DNA from: Sphaerosporella brunnea
Lineage: Eukaryota > Ascomycota > Pezizomycetes > Pezizales > Pyronemataceae
Reading direction: 5' to 3'
Length of the DNA: 64,000 bases
Assembly (NCBI GenBank): GCA_008704415.1
Contig: VXIS01000259.1
Span: 1 to 64,000, forward strand
Part shown: piece after piece, positions 1 through 11,582 of the stretch
Layout: each line of letters opens with the position of its first letter
How positions within the stretch are numbered: the stretch's first letter is position 1
Notes under the pieces: generated by a model
Told to the model about the DNA's origin: nothing
The model's input: the letters and a program-made list of their open reading frames with translations, nothing else
Database searches by the model: none
Translations under genes and position numbers: made by a program

Positions 1-61
1 TCAAAACACTCAGAAAATGATCCCGTCCCACCAAAATTTTTCTATCCACTTTTCGTTCCTT

Positions 62-1608
62 TTAGTGTTTGCCGGTGGGGACTTCGCCGGTAAGCTTCGC
101 AACAGCTTCCTTGGCCCTGATGTCGAGTCAATGGGAGCACTTCAGCTGAGCATCCGTGGGGCAACTTACATGTCTCCAAGACCAACCATGCAAACAGTCT
201 GCCAGACACCGAGACCAACACGGGGAGTGACGCCACGGTACAGACCCTTGATTCCGTTGTTGGAGTAAATGTACTTGGCGGCCTTCGCAACAGTCAAGTT
301 CTTCGGCCTGTTGGGGTCCTCCTTCTTGCTCTGCATCTCGACACGGATGACTTCGATGGGCTGGTTCCATGCAGAAAGACCACCACCGAGGGCGGACGCC
401 ACGATCTTCTCGATGGCGGAGAGCTTCTCTCCCTCCTTCTTTCCGGTGACATCACGGATACCCTGCTCGGCGAGACGGGCGAGACCGAATCTGCTTCCCC
501 AGTTGGTCATCTGGCGGATGGCGACGGCGTTAACACCCTTGTTGATACCGGCGATACCCTCGCGGCGGTAGATATCCGCGAAAACGGCGAAGGTGCTGGG
601 AGGCTTGACGCCGGACGCGGCCTGTTTGTGCCGTGTGATTTCGACCGTCTTCATGCACGTGCAGAATCCCATGGTGGCATAGGCCTGCGCGACACCTCCG
701 ATGACACCTCCGGTGATTCCGGCGGTGAAGTTGCCAGCGCCGAAGGAACGAGCGTAGTACCTGACGTAATTACAATTAGCTCAGGGCCCTCCGGAAAAAC
801 GTCGGGGCGAGGTCGGTCATACTCAGCCTCGGAAGAGACGAAGAGCAGCACAGCACCCTTCGTGGAAGCCTCGATCCACGCCTAGATCCCTGCGTTAGCC
901 CCGATTCCCACGGTTGACCGGCGATTTTCGGAGTATGCAAAGCATGTGTGAGGAGGAATCCGCCCAGACAGATGATCGGGTAGAACGGTTGACGCAACCT
1001 CGGAAGCAAAACACTGGAGAACTAACCCACGGGATCAAACCCTGGTAAACTAAGCAGGCCCACTGTCAGTGTGGGTTCCAATAGAAATATAATCACACAG
1101 AATCATGGACTCACACCCAAAGACTCCACCACGACCCCAGGTTTTCTTGAATGCCGTTACGATGTTGTCGCCGCGGCTGGCAGCCATGTGAGTCTATGCG
1201 CCGAAAAGGCATGAGCTTTCCGCTTTGAATCGAGGAAAGGGTGGGAGGTACACACCTTGACGACCTCGAGCGGCTATTACCGGAAAAAAAGCAGGGTGTC
1301 AGCTGTATACATTGCGGTCTCGCGAAGTCTGTCATACCTGGCCCAAGGTTGTGACCCTGTAGAGTTCGTCGTCAGCCTATCTGGCCGCATACATTTCAAG
1401 GTGTAAAAGACAGGGCAGCGAAACTTACTCAAACATGTTCAACCCGGCTCCGACTGTACACCGAAACTTGTCAACCATTTACAGCAGTCCCCGAGAACTG
1501 AATACCGCGGGGGCGGCTCAACGTACGAAGCAGGTTAGAGAAGCTCACGGGCTTCTTCTCAATTTTCTGGACGCTGGGGATACCGGCGGGGACGCTTGCG
1601 GTGGCCAT
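62..1608 (-). CDS. YHM2: Mitochondrial citrate/2-oxoglutarate carrier, Yhm2 type
   Basis: Nine exons reconstruct a complete 316-aa protein (yeast Yhm2 is about 314 aa): 1608-1527, 1453-1429, 1356-1338, 1273-1256, 1193-1115, 1049-1027, 881-823, 760-170 and 116-62. All junctions are GT..AG and the frame holds throughout. The N-terminus reads MATASVPAGIPSVQKIEKKP. Mitochondrial carrier signatures are visible as QPLEVVK in the first repeat and NQPIEVIR in the third; the second repeat has the proline-less CMKTVEITRHK typical of this subfamily. The protein should sit in the inner mitochondrial membrane and exchange citrate for 2-oxoglutarate, supplying cytosolic NADPH; yeast Yhm2 was first linked to mtDNA maintenance. 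The family role is established knowledge and the splicing is inferred. Four exons are only 18-25 nt, so ab initio predictors will probably truncate this gene to the 591-nt exon. Confidence 0.93.
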
Positions 1609-4529
1609 CGTAAAGTATTTGCTGGGGTAGTAGGGGTCCTGACCAAGGACAAAGATTCAAATGGAGCGAACGTGGAAGGGAGGTAGCGGAGGGTGAGTGC
1701 TGTCTGCGATGCAAAGAGAGAGAGATGTATTTACTAGGCTCTGCAGGAACGATGGGGGGGAAAGGGACGTAGCGAGGGCAGTCGCAGAAGCGGCAAGACC
1801 GAGGAAAGGAGGGGAAGATGAAAGCGGGATGGGCAAGCAAGCAAGCACAGCAGCCAGCTCGTAGTTACTTAACAGCTTGTGATTCGTTGGGCGTGTGTCT
1901 GCTCTAGCCACCTCGCCTCGCTTTTTTTTTTCTTCTCTGGGATACCCTGCTCGGCGAGAGCTCAACGTTGGCAACCACCGCCCTCCGCCCCCTCCGCTCC
2001 CTCCGCCCCCTCCGCCCGCCCCTCCCCTTCTTGCAATTGCCGCATAACTACCGCAGCGCCGTGACACATAGAGTATCTACAGCACCCCATCGCCGCCATC
2101 TCGGTCCCGCCCTCCTTGCTGCACGGCCTGAAAAAGTGTATGTCACACCGCCTAGGTTATCTCTGCCGGTCAATCACCAATAGGCACGTCCTGTGGAATG
2201 TTTCCACAGCAACGGTTCTGCAAAAAAAGCGAGGGCGAGTGAAGTACGACTTATGTTCCAGAGAAAAGCCTGCACCATAAGTGCGAGAGAACATACGGAC
2301 GTAAACAAAGAAGCTGATTGGCGGAATGGGAGCTGTGGTGCCGGCATCCGGGGGTGGCGGATAAACCTGGAGCTCAAAGTGCGAGGCGATTTGGAGAACT
2401 TGAAGCTCAAGGTAAGGATCAGAAGTAGGCTCCAGAGGCCGGGGCAAGGCTGTCGGGTCACGTCGCCCCATGGGCAGAACATCCTTTGGAGTCTGCACCG
2501 ACTGCTGGAGTAGGCGGCTCAACAATCGGCACCAGGGCCGGGCTGCTTAGTAGTGGTGAGCTGCTCTGTCTACCCCGGCGCTAACCTGTTGCGATGATGG
2601 GCGACGCACAGCGTTTTGCCAACCAGGAGGTCAAATTGAACCTCTCAGCTACTAGTAGCTCTCTCCAGCCGTGTTCTCAGAAATTGTCTGCCACAAGAAA
2701 CCCCGCCGAAGCCCCGCACTGACGCTACATCTCATGAAACTTACGAAAACAAAACAAGAAAAGCAGCCAAAAGAGGTTTTGCTAACCTTGCCCTTCTGCG
2801 AAGTTGGGAGTGGTTTCGTCAGGCTTGTCAGTAGCCGGTCAGCCGGGCTGTCTCATGGCGAGTGATTCCTCGTGCGGCGCACCGCGTTGCTCAGCCCCCT
2901 TCAACGAACCTTCGCAACGTACCGGAACTGTTGATCTTGCGCCAATGCGATTGTTTCTCCACCAATGAAAGTAATCCCTTTTGACCCGGGGCGGTTCATG
3001 GTGAGCCTTGGTTGGCCAAGTGTGCCAGTCAAGCCATGGGTAGATCAGTGCAATGGCGGCAATTAAGTCGAGAAGCCAATATATTCTCGGGGATAACTTT
3101 ACATGGCACAGTCATGCGTCGATGGTTTTGCCGTCGATGCGCCTTGTCGAAATACGGTGCGAGTCAAGCAGCCAAACAGCCCTACCCGGGCCGCCATGGT
3201 AGCCCATGCAGCCATTGGGCAGCCAGCCCGGCCGGCTGGCTATTGGCAACCCTGGGCGTCGTGTGTGTTTTTGTGCGGCCGGGCGGATTACATCGCCCAG
3301 CTTCGCCACACTCGCGAATCGCAACTGGCCCAACGAAGGGATACCCACAGTGGTCCCGAGGCATTGGAATCTCTACTTAGACTGCACGACCGGGCGGGCA
3401 ATTGTTTACGGGGTGGCTTTTGGGCACGCCCCGTCGCAACCTCGCTAGAGCTCGGTGGAAAACCCCCCTCACATGTATTATACTACTATAATACTACCAA
3501 GCCTGAGTGGTTTCCGGTGAGGAAACCTCCCCCATTTGAAGCTCGCAGCTTCACTGGCTCAGAGCAAGCGTATTCATCATGATCATGCTAGCAGGCAGAC
3601 GTTTTGTAGGTGGATGGCGCAAAGGCTGGTGTTGCGCAACCGACCGTCTCTGGCTAGTATGACCTCATAGTAGGGATGTCGGCCTGTATTTCGACAGTAT
3701 TGCATTGTCACGTACTGTCATGTATTGTAACTGTATCGATCCCATCGTGACAGCTTTGGGGGGCTGTGGCAGCGCCGAGGCCTCCACAACACCCCCCGTT
3801 CTCAACGACCTCGGGTCAAAACACAAAAGCAAGAATCTGCTGCAAGATATACAAAGGATCCTTTCAATGTGCTCTAGCTGATGGTGAAGTGAAACCGAGA
3901 AAAATGAACCCCTCCCACCGAACGAAACACTTCAACAAGCCTTTGGCCAAAAGACAACAGCAAGATATAAATGACACCCGTGACTGCATAGCGGTGTCTA
4001 GAGTACATACCTTAAAACCGGGGTTTTTTTTTACTTGCGAAATGAAGCAGCAACCTCTCTATCAACGCGCATGTTTGGCATGGTGGTTGACTGAAAAAGG
4101 CCCCCGCTATGGCTTTCCGCTGGGCACCACAGCCCTAAGCACTGCCACTCTGTACCAATACAGGCCAAGGATACATAGTTACAATACACAATGCATGTAT
4201 CCATCCTTAGGATATTGTATTTTGTCATCCCTACCTCATAGAGCGAGGTTTTCTGGTCCAGTTTATCACGTTTTGAAAATACCGTCGCCCCGGTTAAATA
4301 CACCTCCCTTTTCCACCGAGCTCTAGACGTTGCAACCACCGAAAGGTGGCTACATTTTTTTTAAAAAAAATCGGGTGATAGGTCATGATGCGATCTCAAC
4401 CACTACCGCGACCCCCACCCAATGACCGCTGTCCGCCCTTGCCAGGCCTCCTCCCCTTACAAACTCGCTCAGGGCCCCTTCGACTAGCCGCTCCTGAGGT
4501 CTCAAGTATACCGCTCAGGCCCTGGCTGT
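1609..4529. other. Intergenic, no supported gene
   Basis: About 2.9 kb upstream of YHM2 and downstream of the transposon relic. The first 450 bp hold pyrimidine/purine-rich tracts, including a CCCTCCG-type repeat near 1976-2030, compatible with the YHM2 promoter. The ORFs here are short, overlap on both strands and have no recognisable motif. A stretch at 3190-3260 is very rich in GCC/GGC. I see no tRNA, rRNA or intact mobile element. Confidence 0.5.
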
Positions 4530-6365
4530 TGTCAAAGGCTTCTTGCTGACGCTCCTTCCAGAATAGCCTCTACCTCCTGTTCTACCTCACTATCGCTGGC
4601 AGCAATGACATCTTCATCCTGGGGACGGCGCTTCTGACGCTTAGGAGGAGGTGATGCCTTTTCTTTGCCCTTCACTGCCGCGGCTTTGCCTTTACCTTTA
4701 CCTTTCTTACCTTTCTCCTCCTCAACACGGGCATGGCGGGCATTGACTAGATCCCTTCGGGTGACGTGTCGCGCAGTGGAAAGAATCCTGCGACCACCCT
4801 TGGTAGAGGGCTGGTTGGCCTTGGTGAGGGCTGACGGAGTTCTTCCTTGGTCACAGCAAGTTCTGCTTCAGCCTGCACTGCTCTGTCCCAAGGTAGCACT
4901 CAAAGTCTGTCCTTCTTCGATTGAGGTCGAAAGCAGCTGTGTTTCGGTCGGTGCATCGCCGGAGCCCAAGTACTTGCGCTTCTTTCCTTCGGAGTGTTCT
5001 TCCTGACGACAGAAAGCTTCAACTTCGGGGTCCTTCAATACCAAGGGTGGACGCCAACCTTCCGCCAAGCGCTCTTGACGTTGTGTGGTCGGATTCCAAT
5101 CGGACGGCCTGGGGCCTCCTCATAAAGAGAAACGAAGATACCTTTGTTGATCTTCGCATGGAGTGGCTGTCGGGCGGTCTATTCGTCGATAGCAGCAGCG
5201 CAATTACGAGATAGAGGACCGGATACACTGGCACGGACGTCCAGTGGCGCGTTGCTTGGGATGGCATGAAGAACAGGTGGATATTATTATTTACGCAGTA
5301 CTCCTTGAATTCGAACGTGCCATGAGAGCTGTGGTTGTCACACGGCAGGAGACGGTGTGCGCCGGGGTAGGGCGGAGGAGCGTGGACACCAAAATGCCAG
5401 ATCAGCCAGTTAAGACCGGCTTGATCGTCGATCCACCCATTGTGGGTATAGCAGCAGGCTGTATCGAGGTCTACATCCCCTTCGTGCCACCCATAGTAGT
5501 GGACAGCACCAGCATAGATGTAGTATGCAGGTGGCCGTTTCTCTCCGGCCGACACACACTCGATCACCATCACCTGCTCGCGGTTTCCTTTCTGGATTCT
5601 CTTTGTTTGCTTGGTCTTGATCCGTGCAACCACCAGCTCATTTTTCTTACCACCGCAGCCCATCATAAACCCCTTCTCATCAAATTCTATATATCGTCGG
5701 GTTTAATATGGTAGCGGTGTATAACGTCGTAAAGACGTTGGAAGTAGCCGGTCAAATTGGTCATCGAACATGCAAGGACCCGATCCTGGTCCATGGCATG
5801 CATGACCATTGTTGCAATGTTCGGATGGCGTTTTATAAAGCGTGAGGTGCAATGGAAGCCTTCCCGTCGCTCTGTTGGGGCCGAATAGAACGATCACCTA
5901 TCCGCTAAATTTCCTTTTTTCGACATCAATCGTTGCTATAGACAGGGGGTTCCCCGCCCCTGCTCTATTCATTGGGTCTATAGCACGAATAGATGGCTGT
6001 TTGTTGCCATAGAACATCGATCTATTCGGTCGCTATAGAGCGACGGGAAGTCTTCCAATGAGCGCCGAGGTGGTTGAGCTTTTATTCGAGTCACCGGTGC
6101 TCGTTGAAAACTGCCAGTACCATGGCTCACAGTTCTCGATGCTTTGGAGGAAGCCCCAGTGAGTCGCGACGCTCCGCCCACCTTACCACTGCATTCTCCT
6201 CGCCTGGAGAAAGCAGTATCTGGGCAGCATGGGCTTCTCATGCACCATGCGTCCTCTCGTACAAACGGTTTGTTAACTCTCTTCTTGCAACGATAGTGTG
6301 AGGCTACGTCCTTGGTCCTCGAATCAGGATGCTCCTCAACATCCTTGATCGCGCTCAGCACTCTT
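4530..6365 (-). mobile_element. Decayed pogo/Fot1-type (Tc1-mariner superfamily) transposase relic
   Basis: On the minus strand, in broken frames, the pieces of a pogo-type transposase appear in the right order. Near 6240-6130 is a CENP-B-type HTH segment (LSPGEENAVVRWAERRDSLG), then RFIKRHPNIATM near 5840. The first catalytic block is FDEKGFMMGCGGK near 5670 and the second is LPCDNHSSHG near 5340. A shifted frame carries the PLDV..GPL block near 5250-5225, followed by GIRPHNVKSAWRKVGVHPW near 5100-5045. A Lys/Arg/Pro-rich C-terminal tail runs down to about 4530. In-frame TGA/TAG codons and at least three frameshifts separate the blocks, so no functional protein can be made. I could not define terminal inverted repeats or a TA duplication, so the ends are approximate. 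The longest remaining open piece is 5666-5019. Confidence 0.85.
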
Positions 6366-6482
6366 CGTACTTTTGGGCTTTTTTATTCGGTCCCATTTTG
6401 TTGGTGTTGTTGTTACGGACGTCATTTCGTGCCCAACAACCACCCCGTGAGCAACCACCCGGTCGCCGAGTCTATACACTTA

Positions 6483-6590
6483 GGTGGCCGCAGTTGACGC
6501 AGGAGATCATACCAATAAGGCGGCAGACAGGATAGAGGTATATCTGCCAGGCTGCATGCGGACATTAAACTTGATTACGCACACACCCTG
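6483..6590. repeat. Dispersed repeat, copy 1
   Basis: This block starts GTGGCCGCAGTTGACGCA and ends TGCATGCGGACATTAAACTT followed by a CA-rich tail. Both ends recur in the same order at 41990-42155, with a different-length middle. It lies just upstream of the transposon relic, so it could be the terminal or subterminal part of that element or an independent non-autonomous element. No coding capacity is seen. Confidence 0.7.
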
Positions 6591-8777
6591 TAAAACAACT
6601 GGTTACCCAAATTAGATTATCCGCACAGCTTCGCACTCGGCCATTCCCTGTTTTATCGCTATAGGCAAGGCGGAGATAGAGGCCTTCCCGAGTTCGATCT
6701 TGTGTATGCTTGCGGGCTTCGATGGTGTGTGACGGACAGCAAAGTGTCCATACATACCGCTGAGTAGATACGCCAGCAAAGAATCATCACCATGCCTTCC
6801 TTCGACAGCAACACCACCGCACCTCGAAGTCGCCAACGCCGGCGCTTCCACCTCCTATGCGGAAGGGCAAGACCTCCTACCTCCCAGCGCCTCTACAGCA
6901 CCCAGTCGTCATCACAGGGGGGCGGCACGAACCGCGTTCGACCTGGCGGGAGCTGCCCACCTCGCGCACCGAATCCATGATTTCCCCCCGTGATACCAGG
7001 CCCGAAGTGAGCTTCATCAAAGCGGATCTAGCATCGCTCTCGTCTGCGGCCAGCGCAGCCACGGAAAAAAGGTATCGTGTTGCCCGCTTACCTTATCGAA
7101 AGACAAACGACGGCTCCTGCTGCGGTTAATCTTTTGGGCGCATTTTTTTTTTTTTTTTTCGCGTACGGATTTTGTTGCTGGAGGCGGATTGGCACTGCTG
7201 CTGCTGGGCTAGGAGTTTTGAAACTTTCGCCTATGGGTTTGGGGAGGGACCCAGTGCACAGGATGGAGACACTTTTCACGTCTGGCCAGAACAAGTCTTC
7301 TCACCGTGGCCCTGGCGCAGGAGTAAAAATCGATCCAGGGTGTATAAGAGCGAAATCACAGTCGTCATAGAAACCAACCTTTTGAACCCCCAGGCCGCCC
7401 ATCGAATGTCTGCCCCCATCACCATACGTGACATTGCACCTGATAGCTTTGTAACAGAAGAAGAAGTCGCGGAGAGCCTGGAATCCTTACCCGCCGGCTT
7501 GTTTGGAGCGCTGAGTCCCCGAGCTGGAAGGCCGCTTTTTTTGGTCCTGGACAGAGCAGGTTAGGGGTCCTGGCTGGCCGGGCAGACGTATTTGTGTACC
7601 AGGCAGAGACCTCCAGGAGTTTCGGTCTCTTCGGTCCAGAAAGTGGAGTGGATAATGCACATGTACAGTGTCTTTTTTTTTCCGTAGCCTAAACACCCCA
7701 GATGAACAGTAACCAAGTATATAGGTTACAGATATCATCACCATCATCATCATCATCATCATCATCATAATCGTTAAGACGCACACCCGACTGTCGCCCC
7801 GCCTCCCATAAACAGAGGCGACACCACCAGTAGATGCAGCACGAAAAAGCAACCGGGAGATGTGGCGATGCCGAAGCCGGAAGCATAGTCGTCGCAGAGG
7901 GACAGCTTGTTGAAAAAACGCAACACCATCGCCGAAGCACATGATGTCACTCGTGAAATACGCGATGTCACTCGATGTGTGCCACAATATTACATAGTGG
8001 TGCGTAATCATGTCAGGTATTACCACAAAAAAAAAAATAGGCTCTTTGGATGTGCACCGTGTTTTGAGAGAGGGGTTATGTAAGGTAGCACTTCGAAGAC
8101 GATGGTCAAAACCAGAAACGCATATTTTGAGGTCACGGTAACCCCCCCCCCCCCCCCCTATTCGCTAAAAACCATTATATAACTATTACGCTCATATAGC
8201 GCTTACACGACTATTTTCCAAACCCTTCCTGCTAAGGCATGTAGGTAGGCCTCACTCAAGGTAAGCTAATATATACAAACATACCTCCTCCACTCACACC
8301 ACACTCAGTATCAATACTGCAACTCCTCCTCCACTATCAGTCTTCCGGGAAAAAACACCAGCCAGTATCCAAATCCGCATTTTTAAATTTTAAATTTTTA
8401 GTTTTAATTTTTTCTCCGGAGGCTGTGCATGCGGTGATATTTCAATTTGCAATTGGGGCCGCAGCCGCCACCCACGAGGGAGCTACATAGCCGAGTTGTT
8501 GTTGCTGTGGCGTGGGAGAGTGTTCCGGTCGGGAGAGGTTATCGTGCTTAATTAAGCATACGGGATGATGGAGGGTTTAAATTTGCCCTTGCATTAGCAT
8601 TTGGATTTGAGGGCTGTCTGTGCATCATACCACGTTTTTAAAATGCACGCAGGCCTAAGTTTTCTGATGACAGATTGGGTTCGAATGATGGTTCTCCCAT
8701 CACATGTGATAAAGACGAATATACACAACAAAAAAAACCTATTCAGCGGTATCTTTGAAAATACAAATGCATGCTTT
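6591..8777. other. Gene-poor interval with simple repeats
   Basis: No gene could be supported. Two short open stretches (6792-7129 and 7407-7564, the latter starting MSAPITIRDIAPDSF) resemble isolated coding fragments, but I find no splice path joining them and no recognisable domain. The interval also carries a T18-19 run near 7143-7161, an ATC microsatellite at 7736-7767, a C17 homopolymer at 8142-8158 and an AT-rich patch near 8380-8410. Confidence 0.5.
8142..8158. repeat. Poly-C tract (17 nt)
   Basis: Uninterrupted run of 17 C in non-coding DNA. It is one of four G/C homopolymers of 15-17 nt in this window (others at 15776-15792, 37375-37390 and 61383-61397). Confidence 0.9.
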
Positions 8778-10009
8778 TTACTCCTGCCCAAAGATGAAAC
8801 GCCTCCAGTTGTTACCCAATTGCTTCGTGCCCTCCTCCAATTCCCAGCCTTTAATCTCACTCACAAGCAACAGCGCCTCGCCCAGAGCCTCATCTAGCAG
8901 TTCACCCGCAGTGTGCAAATCACTCTCGATCAACAAACTCTCGTCAGGCACGGCCTTGATGGTCTCTCCAATCTTTGACAAATGACCCTTTTCAGGCTTC
9001 GCATTGATAGTACTGGAAAACGAGAAAAACAGTTGCGAAGGGTATAGGGTTGTAGGCGATGGCGTAGCAAGGTACTGTTTGAGCGTCTGCAGCGGCGCAC
9101 TGAAAGAGTGCAAACAAATCCGAGGTGGGAATGGTTTTGGTGCTAAAGCCTTGTTTTGGACTTCCTCGTCTTCGGACTCGAGGTCGGAGTCCCCGAGGTC
9201 CGGGAGATACTCGTGGCCCCCAGTCGCTGCTTTCCGCCTTCGACGTTTCTGGTCTTTGCGGCTTTCGCGCGGTAGCTCGTGGCCTACCCAGAGCTCGCGG
9301 AATGTGTCTAAAAGCGCTCCGTGGCATTGCACCCCATGCACGCTCACTGCTCGCCCAAGGGAGCCGGCAAGCTCGAGCTGTGCTTTGAAGAGCATCTTTT
9401 GGTGGTCCAGGTTGACACGATAGGGGGTCAGGCCGTGGCCTTCGAGGCGGCTGGGGGTGGAGCCGGCGGGCCCGACGTGGTCTGGTGAGGGAAAGGGGAG
9501 TCTAAATCCACGATCGAGGCCGATTTCTCCGACGAGTGCTTGGGGAAACTCTTCAAGATGTGCTCTGATTTCTGCTATCGCGGCCGACAGTGGGCGTGGC
9601 GCGGGCAGCTGCGAGATGAAGTCCTCGTCCGGGGAAGGCATCAGAACGCTCATGTAGTGATCACGTTTTAGCTCTGCCTCGAGTTTACTACTGCCCGCTC
9701 GGTCGTCAAAGATCAGGTGCGAAAACCACGGGTGGTAGCCGAAGCTGGGCACAACTTTGGTGATTGGCTGTGAGCGAGCGACGCCGGCTACCAGCGGCTG
9801 GTCTTCGAGACGGGTTCCCATTATCGTCAGTGTGGCGGTCTTCATGGAGGGAATGGACGCGATCGAGGGCAGGGAATCTGTTGGGTGACAGCTGCACGTG
9901 TAAGCCGAGAACTGGCAACATCGGAAGGATATCGCGGTAGATCTTACTGTGCATCGTGAAGTCCTAGTTCCCATGGTATCGGGGGGGTTGATTCTGCTGC
10001 GGACGACAT
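8778..10009 (-). CDS. TatD-family metal-dependent hydrolase (Scn1/Cut9-interacting type)
   Basis: Two exons, 10009-9948 and 9891-8778, encode 391 aa. The start is ATG at 10009 (MSSAAESTPPIPWELGLHDA). The intron falls inside the metal-binding HxH motif, and splicing restores LHDAHCHPTD. Other TatD landmarks follow in order: VGEIGLD near residue 150, SVHGVQCHG near 215, HSFSAP near 290 and IESDLH near 345. These give the metal ligands expected for a TIM-barrel phosphoesterase/DNase. Filamentous-fungal members carry a low-complexity charged insert, seen here between the SVHG and HSFS blocks (KDQKRRRRK and an Asp/Glu tract). TatD proteins are 3'-5' DNases or related hydrolases; S. pombe Scn1 was found as a Cut9 interactor. 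The precise substrate is unknown. Confidence 0.88.
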
Positions 10010-11582
10010 GGCCGTCTATTGTAGATCGACGGGTTGCACGGTGGGGGAGGGTATCGTCTGATGCTGATTGATGGGCGGCAGGATGAAACGCGGCGACAAA
10101 CCGGCGGGATGACGTAGGTAGTGCGGGGATGAGTAGACAGTGCGGGGAAGAGTTCCGGTGCCTGGTGTCTTGGCGACCATTTGGTGGCTGCTGTCGAGCA
10201 CCCGCAAGAGATCGACACTTGATCCGGGTGAACCCGTGGGACCGGTCGCGGCGAGCTCAGCTGCATGCATGCATATGTATGCAGTCCACACTCGTCCTTG
10301 CCGCCAGTTGTTATTTTGTTCGATTCGGTTCGTGACGAGCAGTAGGCAATAGATACGCCCCGATCTATTGTTGGAAGAGAATAACTCTGCCACGATCTCT
10401 GCCACAATCTCTGCCAGATGCATCTCGCAGCCATCACGATGCTGCTATTCTTGGCCGACGCCTGAAGCTTGACACAGGCCTCTCCAAGCAGCCAATGAAC
10501 GACAACCTCTGCATATCTACCCGCTGGAACTTTCCACCAACGCCAGAGTTCGTTTAGAGCATCCACTGAAGTAAGCTGTGGGAAGTGGGGAGGAGAGCCA
10601 TTGCTGGCGTTGGGAGGCTCGTGTTCGACGTTGGGCACGTGCGGGAGCTCGTCACACAGCAACGGTGCTCCATGTGTCCCACGCACTCGGCTTCTCGTGA
10701 CGGTGCTGCCGCGCGTGCGACGGTCGCGGGGAGCCAAGTCCCTTTTCTGCCTAGTGGCGCCGCTCGAGTGATTTGCGGTGAGGCACCCAGCTCGCATGTG
10801 CGGATGGGGATCTTCAGCATCGCCAACGCTAAAGTCAAGGGCGTCTGGTCATTTTCCAGCCACCAAATTCTGTCCGCCTGCTATATAAGCAGACTCCTGG
10901 TCCGGAGGTCTATTTTTCATACTTCAATCCTGACCAACGTTAATGTGTACACGGTGAAACACTCTTCAGTTCAACAATCTGTAAGTCAACTTTCTGTTAT
11001 CTACGTGTATCGGGTGGAGGTTTGCTGTCTCCGGTACCGAGTACACTGCGAGCGGTGTGCTGCATTGCCATGTCTACCATTATTTCATATCTAGTTCACT
11101 GTGATCGGCTGCTGGCCTCGCTGGTACTTAATACCACTGGCCGCCGTACTCCCTCTTCCATATTCACTTCACTCCACTTGCAGCCTTTTGCTGCTGCCGT
11201 CACTGTTCCTCCATTGCCCGTCTCCGTATACCCACGGAGACTCTTCAGTGGATCTTGATACCTTGCCTTTTTTCATGTGGCCATCATTTCTACTATTGCC
11301 GTTGAGCGTTCAAAGTACTCTTCACGGTCTTTCCTCATGGCGTCCCCCCACTTTGAACGTTGTGCTCTTCACGGTCCTCCTTATTTTCGTTTGTCCTGTC
11401 CTCGGAATGTGTCTTGAATCACATTGGATTCCTGTTCCCAGCAGGGGGATTGCGTCTGCAATTCCCAAGACCGCAGCGTCAGTCGAGATCCCCAAGTCAA
11501 ATATTTTCCCTAATTGCTTTCCTACTGCTCCACATCCTACCTCTTCTACCGCTCTCTCGTTGTTATAGTTTACGCTGCTAAC
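10010..11582. other. Divergent intergenic region between the TatD hydrolase and GH81 genes
   Basis: About 1.6 kb shared upstream region of two divergent genes. ORFs on both strands (up to 277 codons) overlap each other and show no domain or codon regularity, so I treat them as chance. From about 11100 the plus strand becomes pyrimidine-rich, as is common in fungal 5' leaders. Confidence 0.5.
10882..10888 (+). promoter_or_regulatory. TATA-like element
   Basis: CTATATAAGC on the plus strand in an otherwise non-coding stretch, about 700 bp upstream of the GH81 start. It would imply a leader of roughly 650 nt, or it may serve another transcript. Motif match only. Confidence 0.35.

Noticed and set aside
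6792..7564. Two short open stretches possibly forming a gene
   Set aside because: No frame-preserving splice path and no domain; left as unsupported.
7736..7767. Short tandem repeat as a CRISPR-like array
   Set aside because: A plain trinucleotide microsatellite without spacers; this is a eukaryotic nuclear window.
9964..10797. 277-codon minus-strand ORF upstream of the TatD gene
   Set aside because: It overlaps ORFs on the other strand, has no domain or splice continuation, and its 3' part overlaps the real first exon of the TatD hydrolase in another frame.
10585..11094. 169-codon plus-strand ORF between the TatD and GH81 genes
   Set aside because: Composition is irregular, it spans a TATA-like box, and nothing in it is recognisable.
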